A stretch of 64,000 bases of DNA from Lachnospiraceae bacterium (GCA_029053015.1 JAIDHX010000037.1:62001-126000), one strand, 5' to 3'; positions 25,501 to 33,562 are shown, numbered from the stretch's first letter. Numbers and translations: made by a program. Notes: generated by a model from the letters alone, not told the origin.

Positions 25501-27175
25501 CGTCGGCTCTTCGCTGGTTGCTTTCATGGCGGGGATTACGGAGGTAAATTCCCTAAGCGCCCATTACCGTTGCGGGAAATGCCATTACTATGATTTTGAC
25601 TCGCCCGAGATAAAAGCTGCCGCGGGAAACGCAGGCTGCGATCTGCCGGATAAAATCTGTCCGGTCTGCGGGGAAAAGCTGATAAAGGATGGTTTTGATA
25701 TTCCCTTTGAAACCTTCTTGGGATTTAAGGGAGATAAAGAGCCGGATATCGACCTCAATTTTTCCGGCGAATACCAGAGTAAGGCGCATAAGTATACGGA
25801 AGTTATTTTCGGCGCGGGGCAGACCTACCGTGCCGGTACGATAGCGACACTGGCGGACAAGACGGCTTTCGGTTATGTGAAAAACTATTATGAGGAGAGG
25901 GGCATCCACAAGCGCACCAGTGAAATCAACCGGATTACAACCGGCTGCACGGGCATCCGCAGAAGCACGGGACAGCATCCGGGCGGTATTATTGTGCTTC
26001 CGGTGGGGCAGGACATCAATTCCTTTACGCCTGTACAGCATCCGGCGAATGATACCACCACGGATATTGTGACGACGCATTTTGACTACCATTCCATCGA
26101 CCATAATCTGCTCAAGCTTGACATACTCGGACACGATGATCCGACCATGATTCGTATGTTGCAGGATTTGACGGGCATTGACCCGACACAAATTCCGCTG
26201 GATGATAAGGCGGTTATGTCCCTGTTCCAGAATACTTCCGCTTTGGGGATTACGCCGGAGCAGATAAGCGGCTGTCCGGTGGGCTCGCTGGGGATTCCTG
26301 AGTTTGGCACAGAATTTGTCATCCAGATGCTTCTTGACACCAAGCCCAAGCAGCTCTCGGATTTGATTCGAATTTCAGGACTGGGTCATGGTACGGATGT
26401 GTGGCTGGGCAATGCGCAGGATTTGATTTTAGGCGGACAGGCGACGATTTCAACCGCTATCTGCTGTCGTGATGATATTATGATTTACCTGATTAATCAG
26501 GGCGTGGAAAGCTCCCTTGCCTTTACCATTATGGAGAGCGTCAGAAAGGGAAAGGGGCTGAAGCCGGAGTGGGAAGCAGCGATGAAGGAAAAGGATGTGC
26601 CGGACTGGTACATTGCCTCCTGCAAGAAAATCAAGTATATGTTTCCCAAGGCACATGCGGCGGCATATGTGATGATGGCGTGGAGAATTGCTTACTGCAA
26701 AATCAACTATCCGCTGGCTTATTATGCGGCATATTTCAGTATCCGCGCCAAGGCGTTTTCCTACGAGCTGATGTGTCAGGGACAGCGCCATCTCGAGACC
26801 ATTATGGCGGATTATAAGAGGCGGAGTGATACGCTCTCCAACAAGGAAAAGGACGCCTATGGCGATATGAAGATTGTGCAGGAGATGTACGCGCGCGGTT
26901 TTGAGTTTGTGCCGATTGATATTTTCAGCGCACAGTCAAGGCTTTTCCAGATTGTGGACGGGAAGCTGATGCCTTCCTTAAACAGCATAGACGGTCTGGG
27001 AGAAAAGGCGGCGGACGCCATTGTGGAGGCGGCTAAAGAAGGTCCTTTCTTAAGCAAGGATGATTTCAGACAGCGCACCAAAGTGAGTAAGACGATAATC
27101 GACATGATGGACAGTCTGGGGATTTTGGGAGAACTGCCGGAATCCAACCAAATCAGCATATTTGATTTTGTTTAA
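22592..27175 (+). CDS. polC: DNA polymerase III alpha subunit, Gram-positive PolC type
   Basis: 1527 residues, about 90 longer than B. subtilis PolC. Order: N-terminal region (1-190), a low-complexity Gly/Lys/Glu-rich linker at about 200-275, OB fold at about 285-385 (EVVIRGKIANFDKRDIRNEKTI), then PHP (RVELHCHTKMSDMDG). A DEDDh exonuclease is inserted at about 500-680 (YVVFDIETTGFSP, HNASFDMSF, HHRAVDDAEAT). The second PHP half, the polymerase core (GSRGSVGSS, PDIDLNFSGE) and the C-terminal HhH region follow. CGKC and CPVCGEK Cys pairs at about 1000-1035 match the PolC zinc finger. It is the replicative leading-strand polymerase with built-in proofreading. Confidence 0.97.
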   Translation: MGKTFFEVFPTLALDVQVKQQMEQVEVEKITSTSRRDFLRIYICSSHLIQKEIILKLEREIKEQLFKKAAMTIKIYEKFQLSVQYTPEKFFDVYQESILMELKEYDHILYNAVKGAEILFDREGIVAITVKDTVLVRSKSEELVRILEKIFNDRAGFAVTVQLSYKEAETGKYEKEDEQKIAMEVAVISARLNGSGKVVQAEAQAFPEADEAKAGGEEFAKAETGVLSEKGAELKGGRGKSAAGMGGKRQWEGKRPDAKQEKGQGVKSAYKRSDNPDVLYGRDFDEEAIKIEDIIGEMGEVVIRGKIANFDKRDIRNEKTILFFDVTDFTDTLTVKLFVATENVPEISAVLKPGSFVKIKGIAMMDKFDHELTIGSIAGIKKIPDFTVSRVDTSTKKRVELHCHTKMSDMDGVSEAKDIVKRAYKWGHPAIAITDHGVVQGFTDANHVWDDLWKEEKGKRKERGEKADKQDFFKVIYGVEAYIVDDLKEIVTGDKGQGLDETYVVFDIETTGFSPINNRIIEIGAVKVRDGEILDRYSTFVNPDVPIPFEIEKLTSINDAMVMDAPKIEEVLPQFLAFCEGTVMVAHNASFDMSFIRENAARQGFPTDFTYVDTMVISRVLLPNQNKHTLDALCKTFQVSLENHHRAVDDAEATAHIFLKFMEMLAEEKISTLQELNTFARPSVENISRLHPYHCIILAKNDLGRINLYRLVSMSHLKYFSRQPKVPKSEILKLRDGLIIGSACEAGELYRALLEGRGDSEIAGIVGFYDYLEIQPLGNNRFMIESEKHPNIQSEEDLMEMNRKIVRLGEQFHKPVVATCDVHFLDPEDEVYRRIIMAGKGFEDADNQAPLYLRTTEEMLSEFAYLGSDKAEEVVITNTNRIADMIETIAPVRPDKCAPVIPDSDKTLKAICYNKAHELYGEKLPKIVEERLEKELHSIITNGFAVMYIIAQKLVWKSVEDGYLVGSRGSVGSSLVAFMAGITEVNSLSAHYRCGKCHYYDFDSPEIKAAAGNAGCDLPDKICPVCGEKLIKDGFDIPFETFLGFKGDKEPDIDLNFSGEYQSKAHKYTEVIFGAGQTYRAGTIATLADKTAFGYVKNYYEERGIHKRTSEINRITTGCTGIRRSTGQHPGGIIVLPVGQDINSFTPVQHPANDTTTDIVTTHFDYHSIDHNLLKLDILGHDDPTMIRMLQDLTGIDPTQIPLDDKAVMSLFQNTSALGITPEQISGCPVGSLGIPEFGTEFVIQMLLDTKPKQLSDLIRISGLGHGTDVWLGNAQDLILGGQATISTAICCRDDIMIYLINQGVESSLAFTIMESVRKGKGLKPEWEAAMKEKDVPDWYIASCKKIKYMFPKAHAAAYVMMAWRIAYCKINYPLAYYAAYFSIRAKAFSYELMCQGQRHLETIMADYKRRSDTLSNKEKDAYGDMKIVQEMYARGFEFVPIDIFSAQSRLFQIVDGKLMPSLNSIDGLGEKAADAIVEAAKEGPFLSKDDFRQRTKVSKTIIDMMDSLGILGELPESNQISIFDFV

Positions 27176-27193
27176 AATTTTTTTAAAAAGTAC

Positions 27194-27222
27194 TTGCATT
27201 ATTTGGTGTTTTATATTAATAT
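27194..27222 (+). promoter_or_regulatory. Promoter of tRNA-Glu
   Basis: TTGCAT (27194-27199), 17 nt, TAATAT (27217-27222), 30 nt before the mature tRNA 5' end. Confidence 0.5.
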
Positions 27223-27251
27223 GAATAAGCGTCATCGAAATACATGACCGT

Positions 27252-27323
27252 GGCTCGTTGGTCAAGCGGTTAAGACGCCGCCCTCTCACGGCGGAAACAG
27301 GGGTTCGATTCCCCTACGAGCTG
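27252..27323 (+). tRNA. tRNA-Glu (anticodon CTC)
   Basis: Cloverleaf: acceptor GGCTCGT pairs with ACGAGCT, anticodon stem CCGCC/GGCGG with loop CTCTCAC (anticodon CTC, reads GAG), T arm AGGGG-TTCGATT-CCCCT. The discriminator is G73 and CCA is not encoded. Position 1-72 is a G-U wobble rather than the usual G-C. The gene stands alone. Confidence 0.9.
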
Positions 27324-27353
27324 CTGACTGTTTTTAACAGCCCAACCCCTATG

Positions 27354-27395
27354 AAACGCTGTAAATGCCGAATATGTGAGCATTTCAGCGTTTTT
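27354..27395 (+). terminator. Terminator after tRNA-Glu
   Basis: AAACGCTGtAAATGC pairs with GCATTTCAGCGTTT, followed by a T-run. Confidence 0.8.
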
Positions 27396-27435
27396 GTGTT
27401 TCTCAGGTTTTTCAATGGACATCAGTCATAAATTA

Positions 27436-27444
27436 TGATATACT
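27436..27444 (+). promoter_or_regulatory. Extended -10 promoter of the small coiled-coil gene
   Basis: TGATATACT, an extended -10 match 56 nt before the ATG; the -35 is weak. Confidence 0.45.
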
Positions 27445-27500
27445 GTGCAATGTACAAATGCTAAACACCTGAATCATACATTTAGAAAGGCGGTAATATT

Positions 27501-27734
27501 ATGGCATTGACAAACGATGATTTACAGGCAATAGCAACGTTGCTGCAGCCTATCAACAACAGGCTCGATAAAATCGAATCCGATGTATCAGCATTAAAAG
27601 CCGGTCAGTTAGAGCTTAAAAAAGAGGCAGGAGAGATCAAGCATAAAGTCAACGATACTTACACACTTGCACTTGACGCATGGGGGCAAAGCACAGAGAA
27701 CAGAGTGCTGCTTGAAAGCAGTCATTTAGTATAG
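27501..27734 (+). CDS. Small coiled-coil hypothetical protein
   Basis: 77 residues with an AAAGGCGG Shine-Dalgarno and its own promoter and terminators on both sides. The sequence is a short amphipathic start (LTNDDLQAIATLL), a heptad-rich coiled coil at about 15-50 (INNRLDKIESDVSALKAGQL), and DAWGQSTENR near the end. Similar small proteins recur in Lachnospiraceae, often several per genome, with no known role. It is complete rather than truncated by this reading. Its place just after a tRNA gene is compatible with a past insertion, but no integrase or att repeat is seen. Confidence 0.65.
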   Translation: MALTNDDLQAIATLLQPINNRLDKIESDVSALKAGQLELKKEAGEIKHKVNDTYTLALDAWGQSTENRVLLESSHLV

Positions 27735-27798
27735 GCTTCTGCTTGGATCGTTTATAACACGAGTACACAAGTAACTGCAATCATGATAAATCATAATC

Positions 27799-27841
27799 AA
27801 GGTGTAAAGTCAAACAATCATCACGGCTCTACACCTTTTTT
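27799..27841 (+). terminator. Terminator-like hairpin after the small coiled-coil gene
   Basis: AAGGTGTA pairs with TACACCTT across a 23-nt loop and is followed by Ts. The long loop makes it a weaker candidate. Confidence 0.5.
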
Positions 27842-27924
27842 GATGACAGTTTAAATAAACATTTAAAAATAGGTTAAGGATGAAAAAAGTTTGATGGTGT
27901 GAATAGTGAAGGAGTGAGAATAAT

Positions 27925-28539
27925 ATGCGGATAGGAACAGGGTATGACGTACATCGACTGGTGGAAGGACGCAAGTTAATCATGGGCGGTGTGGAAATAC
28001 CACATGAAAAAGGCTTGCAGGGACATTCGGATGCGGATGTATTGCTGCATGCGATTATGGATGCCCTGCTTGGGGCGGCGGCAATGGGAGATATCGGAAA
28101 GCATTTCCCGGATACGGATTCGGAGTATGAGGGGATTTCTTCGCTGGAGCTGTTAAGACGGGTAGGAGAACTGTTGGAAGAACATTGTTTTCTGATAGAA
28201 AATATCGATGCCACCATTATCGCGCAGGCGCCGAAAATGCGTCCCTATATTGACCGCATGTGTGAAAATATAGCGGGTGCGCTGGGGATAGAGACGGAAC
28301 AGGTAAATATAAAGGCAACCACGGAGGAAGGCCTTGGCTTTACAGGTGCAAAAGAGGGTATCTCTGCGCAGGCAGTCTGCATGTTAAACAGCCCGAGAGA
28401 GTTATGGGCACAGGATGTGACCACGCAAAGCGCAGGGAGACAGTCCGGAGACTGCGCGGGATGTTCAGGGTGCACAGGGTGTTCAGGACGCTCAGAAGCG
28501 CCCGGCAGCGCAAATCCGGTTGACAAAACGCAAGGATAG
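27925..28539 (+). CDS. ispF: 2-C-methyl-D-erythritol 2,4-cyclodiphosphate synthase (IspF) with Cys/Gly-rich tail
   Basis: 204 residues. Residues 1-157 are a complete IspF: zinc site GTGYDVHRL and [10 protein letters not shown], then GDIGKHFPD, and the substrate loop with [10 protein letters not shown]. IspF forms the cyclic diphosphate MEcPP, the substrate of IspG (21533-22591). The last 45 or so residues are extra, absent from ordinary IspF, and contain [12 protein letters not shown] encoded by four imperfect 9-bp units at 28459-28494. The tail is polar and otherwise low-complexity. A terminator overlaps the stop codon. Confidence 0.93.
   Translation: MRIGTGYDVHRLVEGRKLIMGGVEIPHEKGLQGHSDADVLLHAIMDALLGAAAMGDIGKHFPDTDSEYEGISSLELLRRVGELLEEHCFLIENIDATIIAQAPKMRPYIDRMCENIAGALGIETEQVNIKATTEEGLGFTGAKEGISAQAVCMLNSPRELWAQDVTTQSAGRQSGDCAGCSGCTGCSGRSEAPGSANPVDKTQG
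28459..28494 (+). repeat. Four imperfect 9-bp repeats in the ispF tail
   Basis: Units GGATGTTCA, GGGTGCACA, GGGTGTTCA and GGACGCTCA run head to tail and encode [12 protein letters not shown]-type sequence. Slippage between units could change the tail length in frame. Confidence 0.7.
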
Positions 28540-28554
28540 TTTTATCCTTTTTTC
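28532..28554 (+). terminator. Terminator of ispF
   Basis: AAGGATA and TATCCTT pair around a 4-nt loop, then a T-run; the left arm overlaps the ispF stop codon. Confidence 0.85.
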
Positions 28555-28626
28555 GAAGGCTTTATCGCAATTTGCCGGTGGTATATACGGCTTACGCGGA
28601 TAGCCGGGAGTAGGCAGGAGGTATGT

Positions 28627-30033
28627 ATGGAAAACAGAATGGAAATTTATAATTCGCTGACAAAGAAGGTGGAGCGTTTTGTGCCGAATGAGGACGGGAA
28701 GGTGGGCATGTACACCTGCGGACCTACGGTGTATCATTTTGCGCATATTGGAAATTTAAGAAGCTACATCATGGAAGATATACTGGAAAAAACACTGCGG
28801 TATCTGGGCTATGATGTAAAGCGGGTCATGAATATCACGGACGTCGGGCACCTTTCGGGCGATTCCGATGATGGGGAAGACAAGATGCTGGCAGGAGCGC
28901 GGCGTGAGCATAAATCGGTGATGGAAATAGCGGCGTTTTATACCGAAGCTTTTTTTGAGGACTGCAGAAAGCTGCAAATTAAGCGTCCTGATGTGGTGGA
29001 GCCTGCAACCGGCTGTATCAAAGAATTTATCCACATGGTGCAGGTGCTTTTGGAAAAGGGATATGCCTATGAAATGGGAGGTAATGTCTACTTTGATACC
29101 TCAAAGCTGGAAAATTATCATGTGTTCTCGGGACAGACGGAGGAAGAGCTTCTGGTAGGCGTGCGCGATGATGTGGAGGAGGATACCAACAAAAAGAACA
29201 AGAGCGATTTTGTGCTCTGGTTTACCAAGTCAAAGTTTGACGCGCAGGAGCTGAAGTGGGAGAGTCCATGGGGCATGGGATATCCGGGCTGGCATATAGA
29301 GTGCTCCAGCATCGGCATCAAGCATTTGGGAGAATATATGGATATCCACTGTGGCGGCGTGGACAATATTTTTCCTCACCACACCAATGAAATTGCCCAA
29401 AGCGAAGCTTATCTTGGCCACAAATGGTGCAATTACTGGTTCCATGTGCATCATCTCAACGACAAAACAGGAAAGATGAGCAAATCCAAGGGAGAATTTC
29501 TGACGGTTTCTCTGTTGGAGGAAAAAGGCTACAACCCGTTGGTATACAGGCTGTTTTGCTTACAGTCCCATTACCGTAAGCCCCTTACCTTCTCCTATGA
29601 GGCGCTGGATAACATGACGGCGGCCTACAATAAGCTGGTGAAGCGGATTGCTGATTTAAAAGAGGAGGGAGAGGTTGAACAGGATAAGTATGCAGCGTAT
29701 AAAAAACGTTTTGCGGACGCGCTCTGTGACGACCTTAACACCGCTATGGCAATTACGGTGCTGTACGATATGCTGAAGGAAGATATGACGGATAAAACAA
29801 AGCATGCACTGGCGGAGAGCTTTGAGGAGGTGCTTTCCCTGGGGCTGTTTGACAGCAAAGAGGAGAAAGAGGATCCGGAACTGGAGCGCTATGTGCTGGA
29901 ACGCATTGAGGAGAGAAAAGCGGCTAAGAAGGCAAAGGATTTTGCAACGGCAGATGCGATTCGGGCGGAACTGCTTTCCAAAGGCATTGTACTGGAAGAC
30001 ACCAGAGAAGGGGTAAAATGGAAGAAGGCGTAA
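28627..30033 (+). CDS. cysS: Cysteinyl-tRNA synthetase
   Basis: 468 residues, normal length. Class I signature motifs: HIGH-type FAHIGNLRSY (about 39) and KMSKS (about 280). The zinc site uses TCGPTVYHF, GWHIECSS and HHTNEIAQSE. The start at 28627 follows AGGAGG. It charges tRNA-Cys. It overlaps mrnC by 16 nt and heads the cysS-mrnC-rlmB-sigH run that is conserved across Firmicutes. The 87-bp gap upstream is too short for a T-box leader and shows no T-box sequence. Confidence 0.97.
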   Translation: MENRMEIYNSLTKKVERFVPNEDGKVGMYTCGPTVYHFAHIGNLRSYIMEDILEKTLRYLGYDVKRVMNITDVGHLSGDSDDGEDKMLAGARREHKSVMEIAAFYTEAFFEDCRKLQIKRPDVVEPATGCIKEFIHMVQVLLEKGYAYEMGGNVYFDTSKLENYHVFSGQTEEELLVGVRDDVEEDTNKKNKSDFVLWFTKSKFDAQELKWESPWGMGYPGWHIECSSIGIKHLGEYMDIHCGGVDNIFPHHTNEIAQSEAYLGHKWCNYWFHVHHLNDKTGKMSKSKGEFLTVSLLEEKGYNPLVYRLFCLQSHYRKPLTFSYEALDNMTAAYNKLVKRIADLKEEGEVEQDKYAAYKKRFADALCDDLNTAMAITVLYDMLKEDMTDKTKHALAESFEEVLSLGLFDSKEEKEDPELERYVLERIEERKAAKKAKDFATADAIRAELLSKGIVLEDTREGVKWKKA

Positions 30034-30458
30034 ATTTGCTTGGAAAAATAAAGGAAGCCTTTGCCGTGAAGGAGATGGACATCAGAAGCTATTCGCCGCT
30101 TACATTCGCTTATGTCGGCGATGCCGTCTATGATTTGATCATCAGGACGGTGGCAGTGGGACGTGCTAACAAGGCGGTAAGTGCGCTGCATAAAAAAACG
30201 AGCAGCATTGTAAAGGCAAAGACGCAGTCCGATATCATAGAAGTCATGATGCCGCATCTGACGGAGGAGGAAAGAGAGATATACAAAAGAGGGCGCAATG
30301 CGAAGCCCCATACGATGGCCAAAAATGCCAGCGTATCCGACTACAGAAGGGCGACGGGGTTTGAGGCGCTAATCGGTTATCTGTATCTTGACGGAAAGTT
30401 TGACAGGATTCTCGAGCTGGTAAAGGAAGGACTTGCCGCGCTTGACATAGCGCTGTAA
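30018..30458 (+). CDS. mrnC: Mini-ribonuclease 3
   Basis: 146 residues. The protein is the RNase III catalytic domain alone, with no dsRNA-binding domain. FAYVGDAVYDLIIR is the signature helix and ATGFEALIGYLYLDG the second active-site segment. In B. subtilis it processes the 5' and 3' ends of 23S rRNA. Its start lies within the end of cysS, implying translational coupling. Confidence 0.94.
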   Translation: MEEGVNLLGKIKEAFAVKEMDIRSYSPLTFAYVGDAVYDLIIRTVAVGRANKAVSALHKKTSSIVKAKTQSDIIEVMMPHLTEEEREIYKRGRNAKPHTMAKNASVSDYRRATGFEALIGYLYLDGKFDRILELVKEGLAALDIAL

Positions 30459-30507
30459 CAGTTTAGCGGATACCGCAGGGTACCAACAGAAAACAGGAGA
30501 CATTTAC

Positions 30508-31251
30508 ATGGGTTATGAAGAATTTACCATAGAAGGCAGAAATGCCGTGATAGAGGCTTACCGTTCAGGCAGGACGATTGATAAGCTGTATCTGCTGGAT
30601 GGCTGTCAGGACGGACCGGTCATGACAATAAAAAGAGAGGCAAAGAAAAAGGGAACGCCGGTAAAATTTGTGACAAAGGAACGTCTGGATCAGATTTCGG
30701 AGACCGGAAAGCATCAGGGAGTGATTGCATTTGCTGCGGCATATACCTATGCTGAGGTGGAGGACATTCTGGAGGCGGCAAGAGAAAAAGGGGAGGCGCC
30801 TTTTCTCTTTTTGCTGGACAATATAGAGGATCCGCACAATCTCGGCGCGATTATCAGGACGGCAAACCTGGCGGGCGCGCATGGCATTATCATTCCCAAA
30901 AACCGTGCGGTGGGGCTGACGGCAACCGTGGCAAAGACGTCTGCGGGCGCCATTAATTACACGCCTGTCGCGCGAGTGACCAATCTGCCCCGTACCATAG
31001 AAGAGTTAAAAAAAGAGGGCATTTGGTTTGTGTGCGCGGATATGGACGGCACCCGGATGTATGATTTGGATTTAAAAGGCGCCATAGGCGTGGTAATCGG
31101 CAGCGAGGGAGAAGGCGTAGGCAGGCTGACAAAGGAAAAATGCGATATGACAGCGGCGATTCCCATGAAGGGGAATATTGACTCCCTGAATGCTTCCGTG
31201 GCGGCAGGCATACTGGCATATGAAATTGTGAGACAGAGGCTGAAAGGATGA
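30508..31251 (+). CDS. rlmB: 23S rRNA 2'-O-methyltransferase RlmB (TrmH/SpoU family)
   Basis: 247 residues. N-terminal substrate-binding domain (EGRNAVIEAYRSGRTIDKLYL, GKHQGVIAF), then the SPOUT domain with trefoil-knot motifs FLLDNIEDPHNLGAIIRTA, VVIGSEGEGVGRL and PMKGNIDSLNASVAAGILAYE. It methylates a ribose in 23S rRNA (G2251 in E. coli). It sits between mrnC and sigH as in other Firmicutes; the yacP gene sometimes found between rlmB and sigH is absent. It overlaps sigH by 4 nt. Confidence 0.95.
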   Translation: MGYEEFTIEGRNAVIEAYRSGRTIDKLYLLDGCQDGPVMTIKREAKKKGTPVKFVTKERLDQISETGKHQGVIAFAAAYTYAEVEDILEAAREKGEAPFLFLLDNIEDPHNLGAIIRTANLAGAHGIIIPKNRAVGLTATVAKTSAGAINYTPVARVTNLPRTIEELKKEGIWFVCADMDGTRMYDLDLKGAIGVVIGSEGEGVGRLTKEKCDMTAAIPMKGNIDSLNASVAAGILAYEIVRQRLKG

Positions 31252-31880
31252 TGCAGGAGAAAAAATATCACATGCCGGATTTGGAGCAGGCGACGGATGA
31301 GGAACTGATAGTCAGGCTGCGTGACGGAGAACAGCAGATTACGGATTATATCATGGAAAAGTACAAGAATCTTGTCAGAAGCAAAGCGGGCTCCATGTAT
31401 ATTTTGGGTGCAGACAGGGATGACTTGATACAGGAGGGCATGATTGGGCTGTTTAAGGCAATCCGTGATTTTGACAGCGGCAGGGATGCCAGCTTCTTTA
31501 CCTTTGCAGAGCTCTGTATCAGCAGGCAGATGTATTCGGCAGTACAGGCGGCGGGCAGGATGAAGCATATTCCGTTGAATTCCTATATATCCCTGTATGG
31601 AAACGGCACGGAGCATGGAGAGGAAGAAGAAGGGATACAGGGCATACTGGCGGATCATGGCTTAAACCCTGAGGATTTTGTCATTGATAAGGAAAATGTG
31701 GAGCAGCTTGAAAAGCGGATGGAGCAGGAGCTGAGCAGTTTCGAAAAGCAGGTGCTGGATTTGTATATCACCGGAATGAGCTACAGCCAGATAGCCAGAG
31801 TTTTGGGGCGTGATGAAAAATCGACGGATAACGCACTGCAGCGGCTGAAAAGCAAAATAAAAAAAATGATATTAGAATAA
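31248..31880 (+). CDS. sigH: Sigma factor SigH (Spo0H type)
   Basis: 210 residues, normal length. Region 2: KYKNLVRSKAGSMYILGADRDDLIQEGMIGLFKAIRDF then FFTFAELCISRQ. Region 4: SFEKQVLDLYITGMSYSQIARVLGRDEKSTDNALQRLKSK, a standard helix-turn-helix. SigH starts the transition to sporulation and, in some Firmicutes, competence. Its gene partner set (cysS-mrnC-rlmB) supports the call over a generic sigma-70 family member. The ATG at 31248 overlaps the rlmB stop; ATG 31251 is the alternative. Confidence 0.93.
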   Translation: MMQEKKYHMPDLEQATDEELIVRLRDGEQQITDYIMEKYKNLVRSKAGSMYILGADRDDLIQEGMIGLFKAIRDFDSGRDASFFTFAELCISRQMYSAVQAAGRMKHIPLNSYISLYGNGTEHGEEEEGIQGILADHGLNPEDFVIDKENVEQLEKRMEQELSSFEKQVLDLYITGMSYSQIARVLGRDEKSTDNALQRLKSKIKKMILE

Positions 31881-31921
31881 AAAAATTGCATTTTGTCTAT
31901 ACAAAAATGAAAAAGAGTGTG

Positions 31922-31928
31922 ATATAAT
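31922..31928 (+). promoter_or_regulatory. Extended -10 promoter of the 95-residue gene
   Basis: TGaTATAAT spans about 31920-31928; no convincing -35. The ATG is 45 nt downstream. Confidence 0.5.
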
Positions 31929-31972
31929 CACAAAGTAGTTCCCCTATAAGAATTTTAGTTGGAGATGATATT

Positions 31973-32260
31973 ATGCAGCCGGAGTATACAAAAGTAAAAG
32001 TGCATAACGAGATTGAATTCTGTGAGACGGCCGATATGGAAGTCAAGCAGAAGATAGAGCGAGTTTTACTGCACAATCGTATTTCTTACTACATAAAATG
32101 GTATAAGCAGGGATTTCTGAGGCGTAACAGAAATATCTGCATCTTCTGCATTAACGACAGCGCCAGAGAAGAGGCGGAACAATTGGTCCGTGCACTGGAA
32201 GAAGGGATAGAAGACAAAGTGCGTTTCCTGATGCGCAGGACGGAAGAAAGTTTTTTTTAA
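31973..32260 (+). CDS. Small hypothetical protein (95 residues)
   Basis: The start follows GGAGATGATATT. I do not firmly recognise the family. The sequence is basic in its middle (ISYYIKWYKQGFLRRNRN) with a beta-strand-like ICIFCINDS and a final helix (REEAEQLVRALEEGIEDKVRFL). The pattern of sequence around a short alpha/beta core resembles small DUF2007-like domains, but this is a guess. It lies between sigH and the antiporter gene, with its own promoter and a terminator behind it. Confidence 0.6.
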   Translation: MQPEYTKVKVHNEIEFCETADMEVKQKIERVLLHNRISYYIKWYKQGFLRRNRNICIFCINDSAREEAEQLVRALEEGIEDKVRFLMRRTEESFF

Positions 32261-32262
32261 AA

Positions 32263-32311
32263 AAACAGGTAAAGCGGCCTATTTCACTATAAAAAGTGAA
32301 GTAGGCTGTTT
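32263..32311 (+). terminator. Terminator hairpin after the 95-residue gene
   Basis: GCCTATTTCAC (32277-32287) pairs with GTGAAGTAGGC (32296-32306), extended by AAACAG/CTGTTT, with a partly T-rich tail. Confidence 0.65.
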
Positions 32312-32353
32312 ATTCGTGACAATATATGCTTATGAGGAGAAAAGGAGAAAATT

Positions 32354-33532
32354 ATGGAAGCGTATTATGTGTTTAAGGATTTGGCGATTATCATTTTTTT
32401 TGCTAAATTCTTTGGGATTGTGGCAAGAAAACTGAAAGCACCGCAGGTAGTGGGAGAGATTGTGGCGGGACTGTTGATCGGACCGGGGATTTTGGGACTG
32501 GTACAGCAGTCTGATTTTCTGCTTGATATGGCGGAAATCGGCGTGGTGCTCCTCATGTTTTCAGCGGGACTGGAAACGAATTTGAAGGAGCTTTTGAAAA
32601 CAGGACCGAAAGCGCTTCTGATAGCCTGTGCAGGCGTCTTTGTGCCGCTTTTTTGCGGTGCGCTGCTCTATATGGGATTTTACGGGACGGCGCCGTGGGG
32701 CTCGGAAGATTTTTATAAAGCGGTATTTGTCGGCGTTATTCTGACGGCAACCTCCGTCAGCATAACGGTAGAAACCCTGAAGGAAATGGGGAGACTGAAA
32801 GGAAAGGTAGGGACGACCATTTTAAGCGCCGCTATCATTGACGACGTAATCGGTATCATTGTGCTCACCTTTGTCATCGGATTTAAGAATCCCGACTCCA
32901 ATCCCGGCAAAGTCGTGCTGAACACAGTACTCTTTTTTGTGTTTGCGATTATCGTCGGCATTGTCATCTACAAACTGATAAAGTTTCTGGATAACAGGTA
33001 TCCCCATACGCGGCGTATTCCCATCATCGGCCTTACCTTGTGTCTTGCCTTTGCCTATATCGCGGAGAAGTATTTCGGCATAGCGGATATCACAGGCGCT
33101 TACGTTGCCGGCATTATTCTCTGCTCGATCAGGGATTCGGAATATATTGCGGAAAAAATGGATATTAATTCTTACATGATATTCGGACCGGTATTCTTTG
33201 CCAGCATAGGGCTGAAAACCAATCTGGATAACATGACAGGTTCCATTCTTCTTTTCTCGGTATGCTTTGTTATCGTAGGATTGACAACGAAGATCATCGG
33301 CTGTGGGCTGATGTCCCGTCTCTGCGGCTTTAAGGGACTGGAATGTGTCAAGATTGGCGTGGGCATGATGACGAGAGGAGAAGTGGCGCTGATTGTGGCG
33401 CAGAAGGGACTTTCAGTGGGACTGCTGACACCGGTGTATTTCGCATCCGTTATCCTGCTGATTATTGTATCCAGCATTTCGACGCCCATTATTTTAAAGC
33501 TTTTGTACAGCAAGACGCCTGAAGAAGCGTAG
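32354..33532 (+). CDS. CPA2-family cation:proton antiporter
   Basis: 392 residues with about 12-13 hydrophobic segments filling the protein. Family blocks: KAPQVVGEIVAGLLIGPGILG near the N-terminus, LMFSAGLETNLKEL, and the ion-binding region TATSVSITVETLKEMG followed by SAAIIDDVIGIIVL, whose Asp pair is typical of electrogenic Na+/H+ or K+/H+ exchangers. GMMTRGEVALIVAQKG is the C-terminal signature. It lacks the cytoplasmic TrkA-N (RCK) domain found in Kef proteins. Probable roles are pH and sodium homeostasis. Confidence 0.9.
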   Translation: MEAYYVFKDLAIIIFFAKFFGIVARKLKAPQVVGEIVAGLLIGPGILGLVQQSDFLLDMAEIGVVLLMFSAGLETNLKELLKTGPKALLIACAGVFVPLFCGALLYMGFYGTAPWGSEDFYKAVFVGVILTATSVSITVETLKEMGRLKGKVGTTILSAAIIDDVIGIIVLTFVIGFKNPDSNPGKVVLNTVLFFVFAIIVGIVIYKLIKFLDNRYPHTRRIPIIGLTLCLAFAYIAEKYFGIADITGAYVAGIILCSIRDSEYIAEKMDINSYMIFGPVFFASIGLKTNLDNMTGSILLFSVCFVIVGLTTKIIGCGLMSRLCGFKGLECVKIGVGMMTRGEVALIVAQKGLSVGLLTPVYFASVILLIIVSSISTPIILKLLYSKTPEEA

Positions 33533-33562
33533 AAAATTAATATTCTTTTTATAAAAGCTGTA

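Noticed and set aside
27324-27924. Integrative element using tRNA-Glu as attachment site
   Set aside because: No integrase and no repeat of the tRNA 3' end downstream; only a small coiled-coil gene and two terminators are present.
28540-28626. T-box leader for cysS
   Set aside because: Only 87 bp, with no specifier loop and no T-box core sequence.
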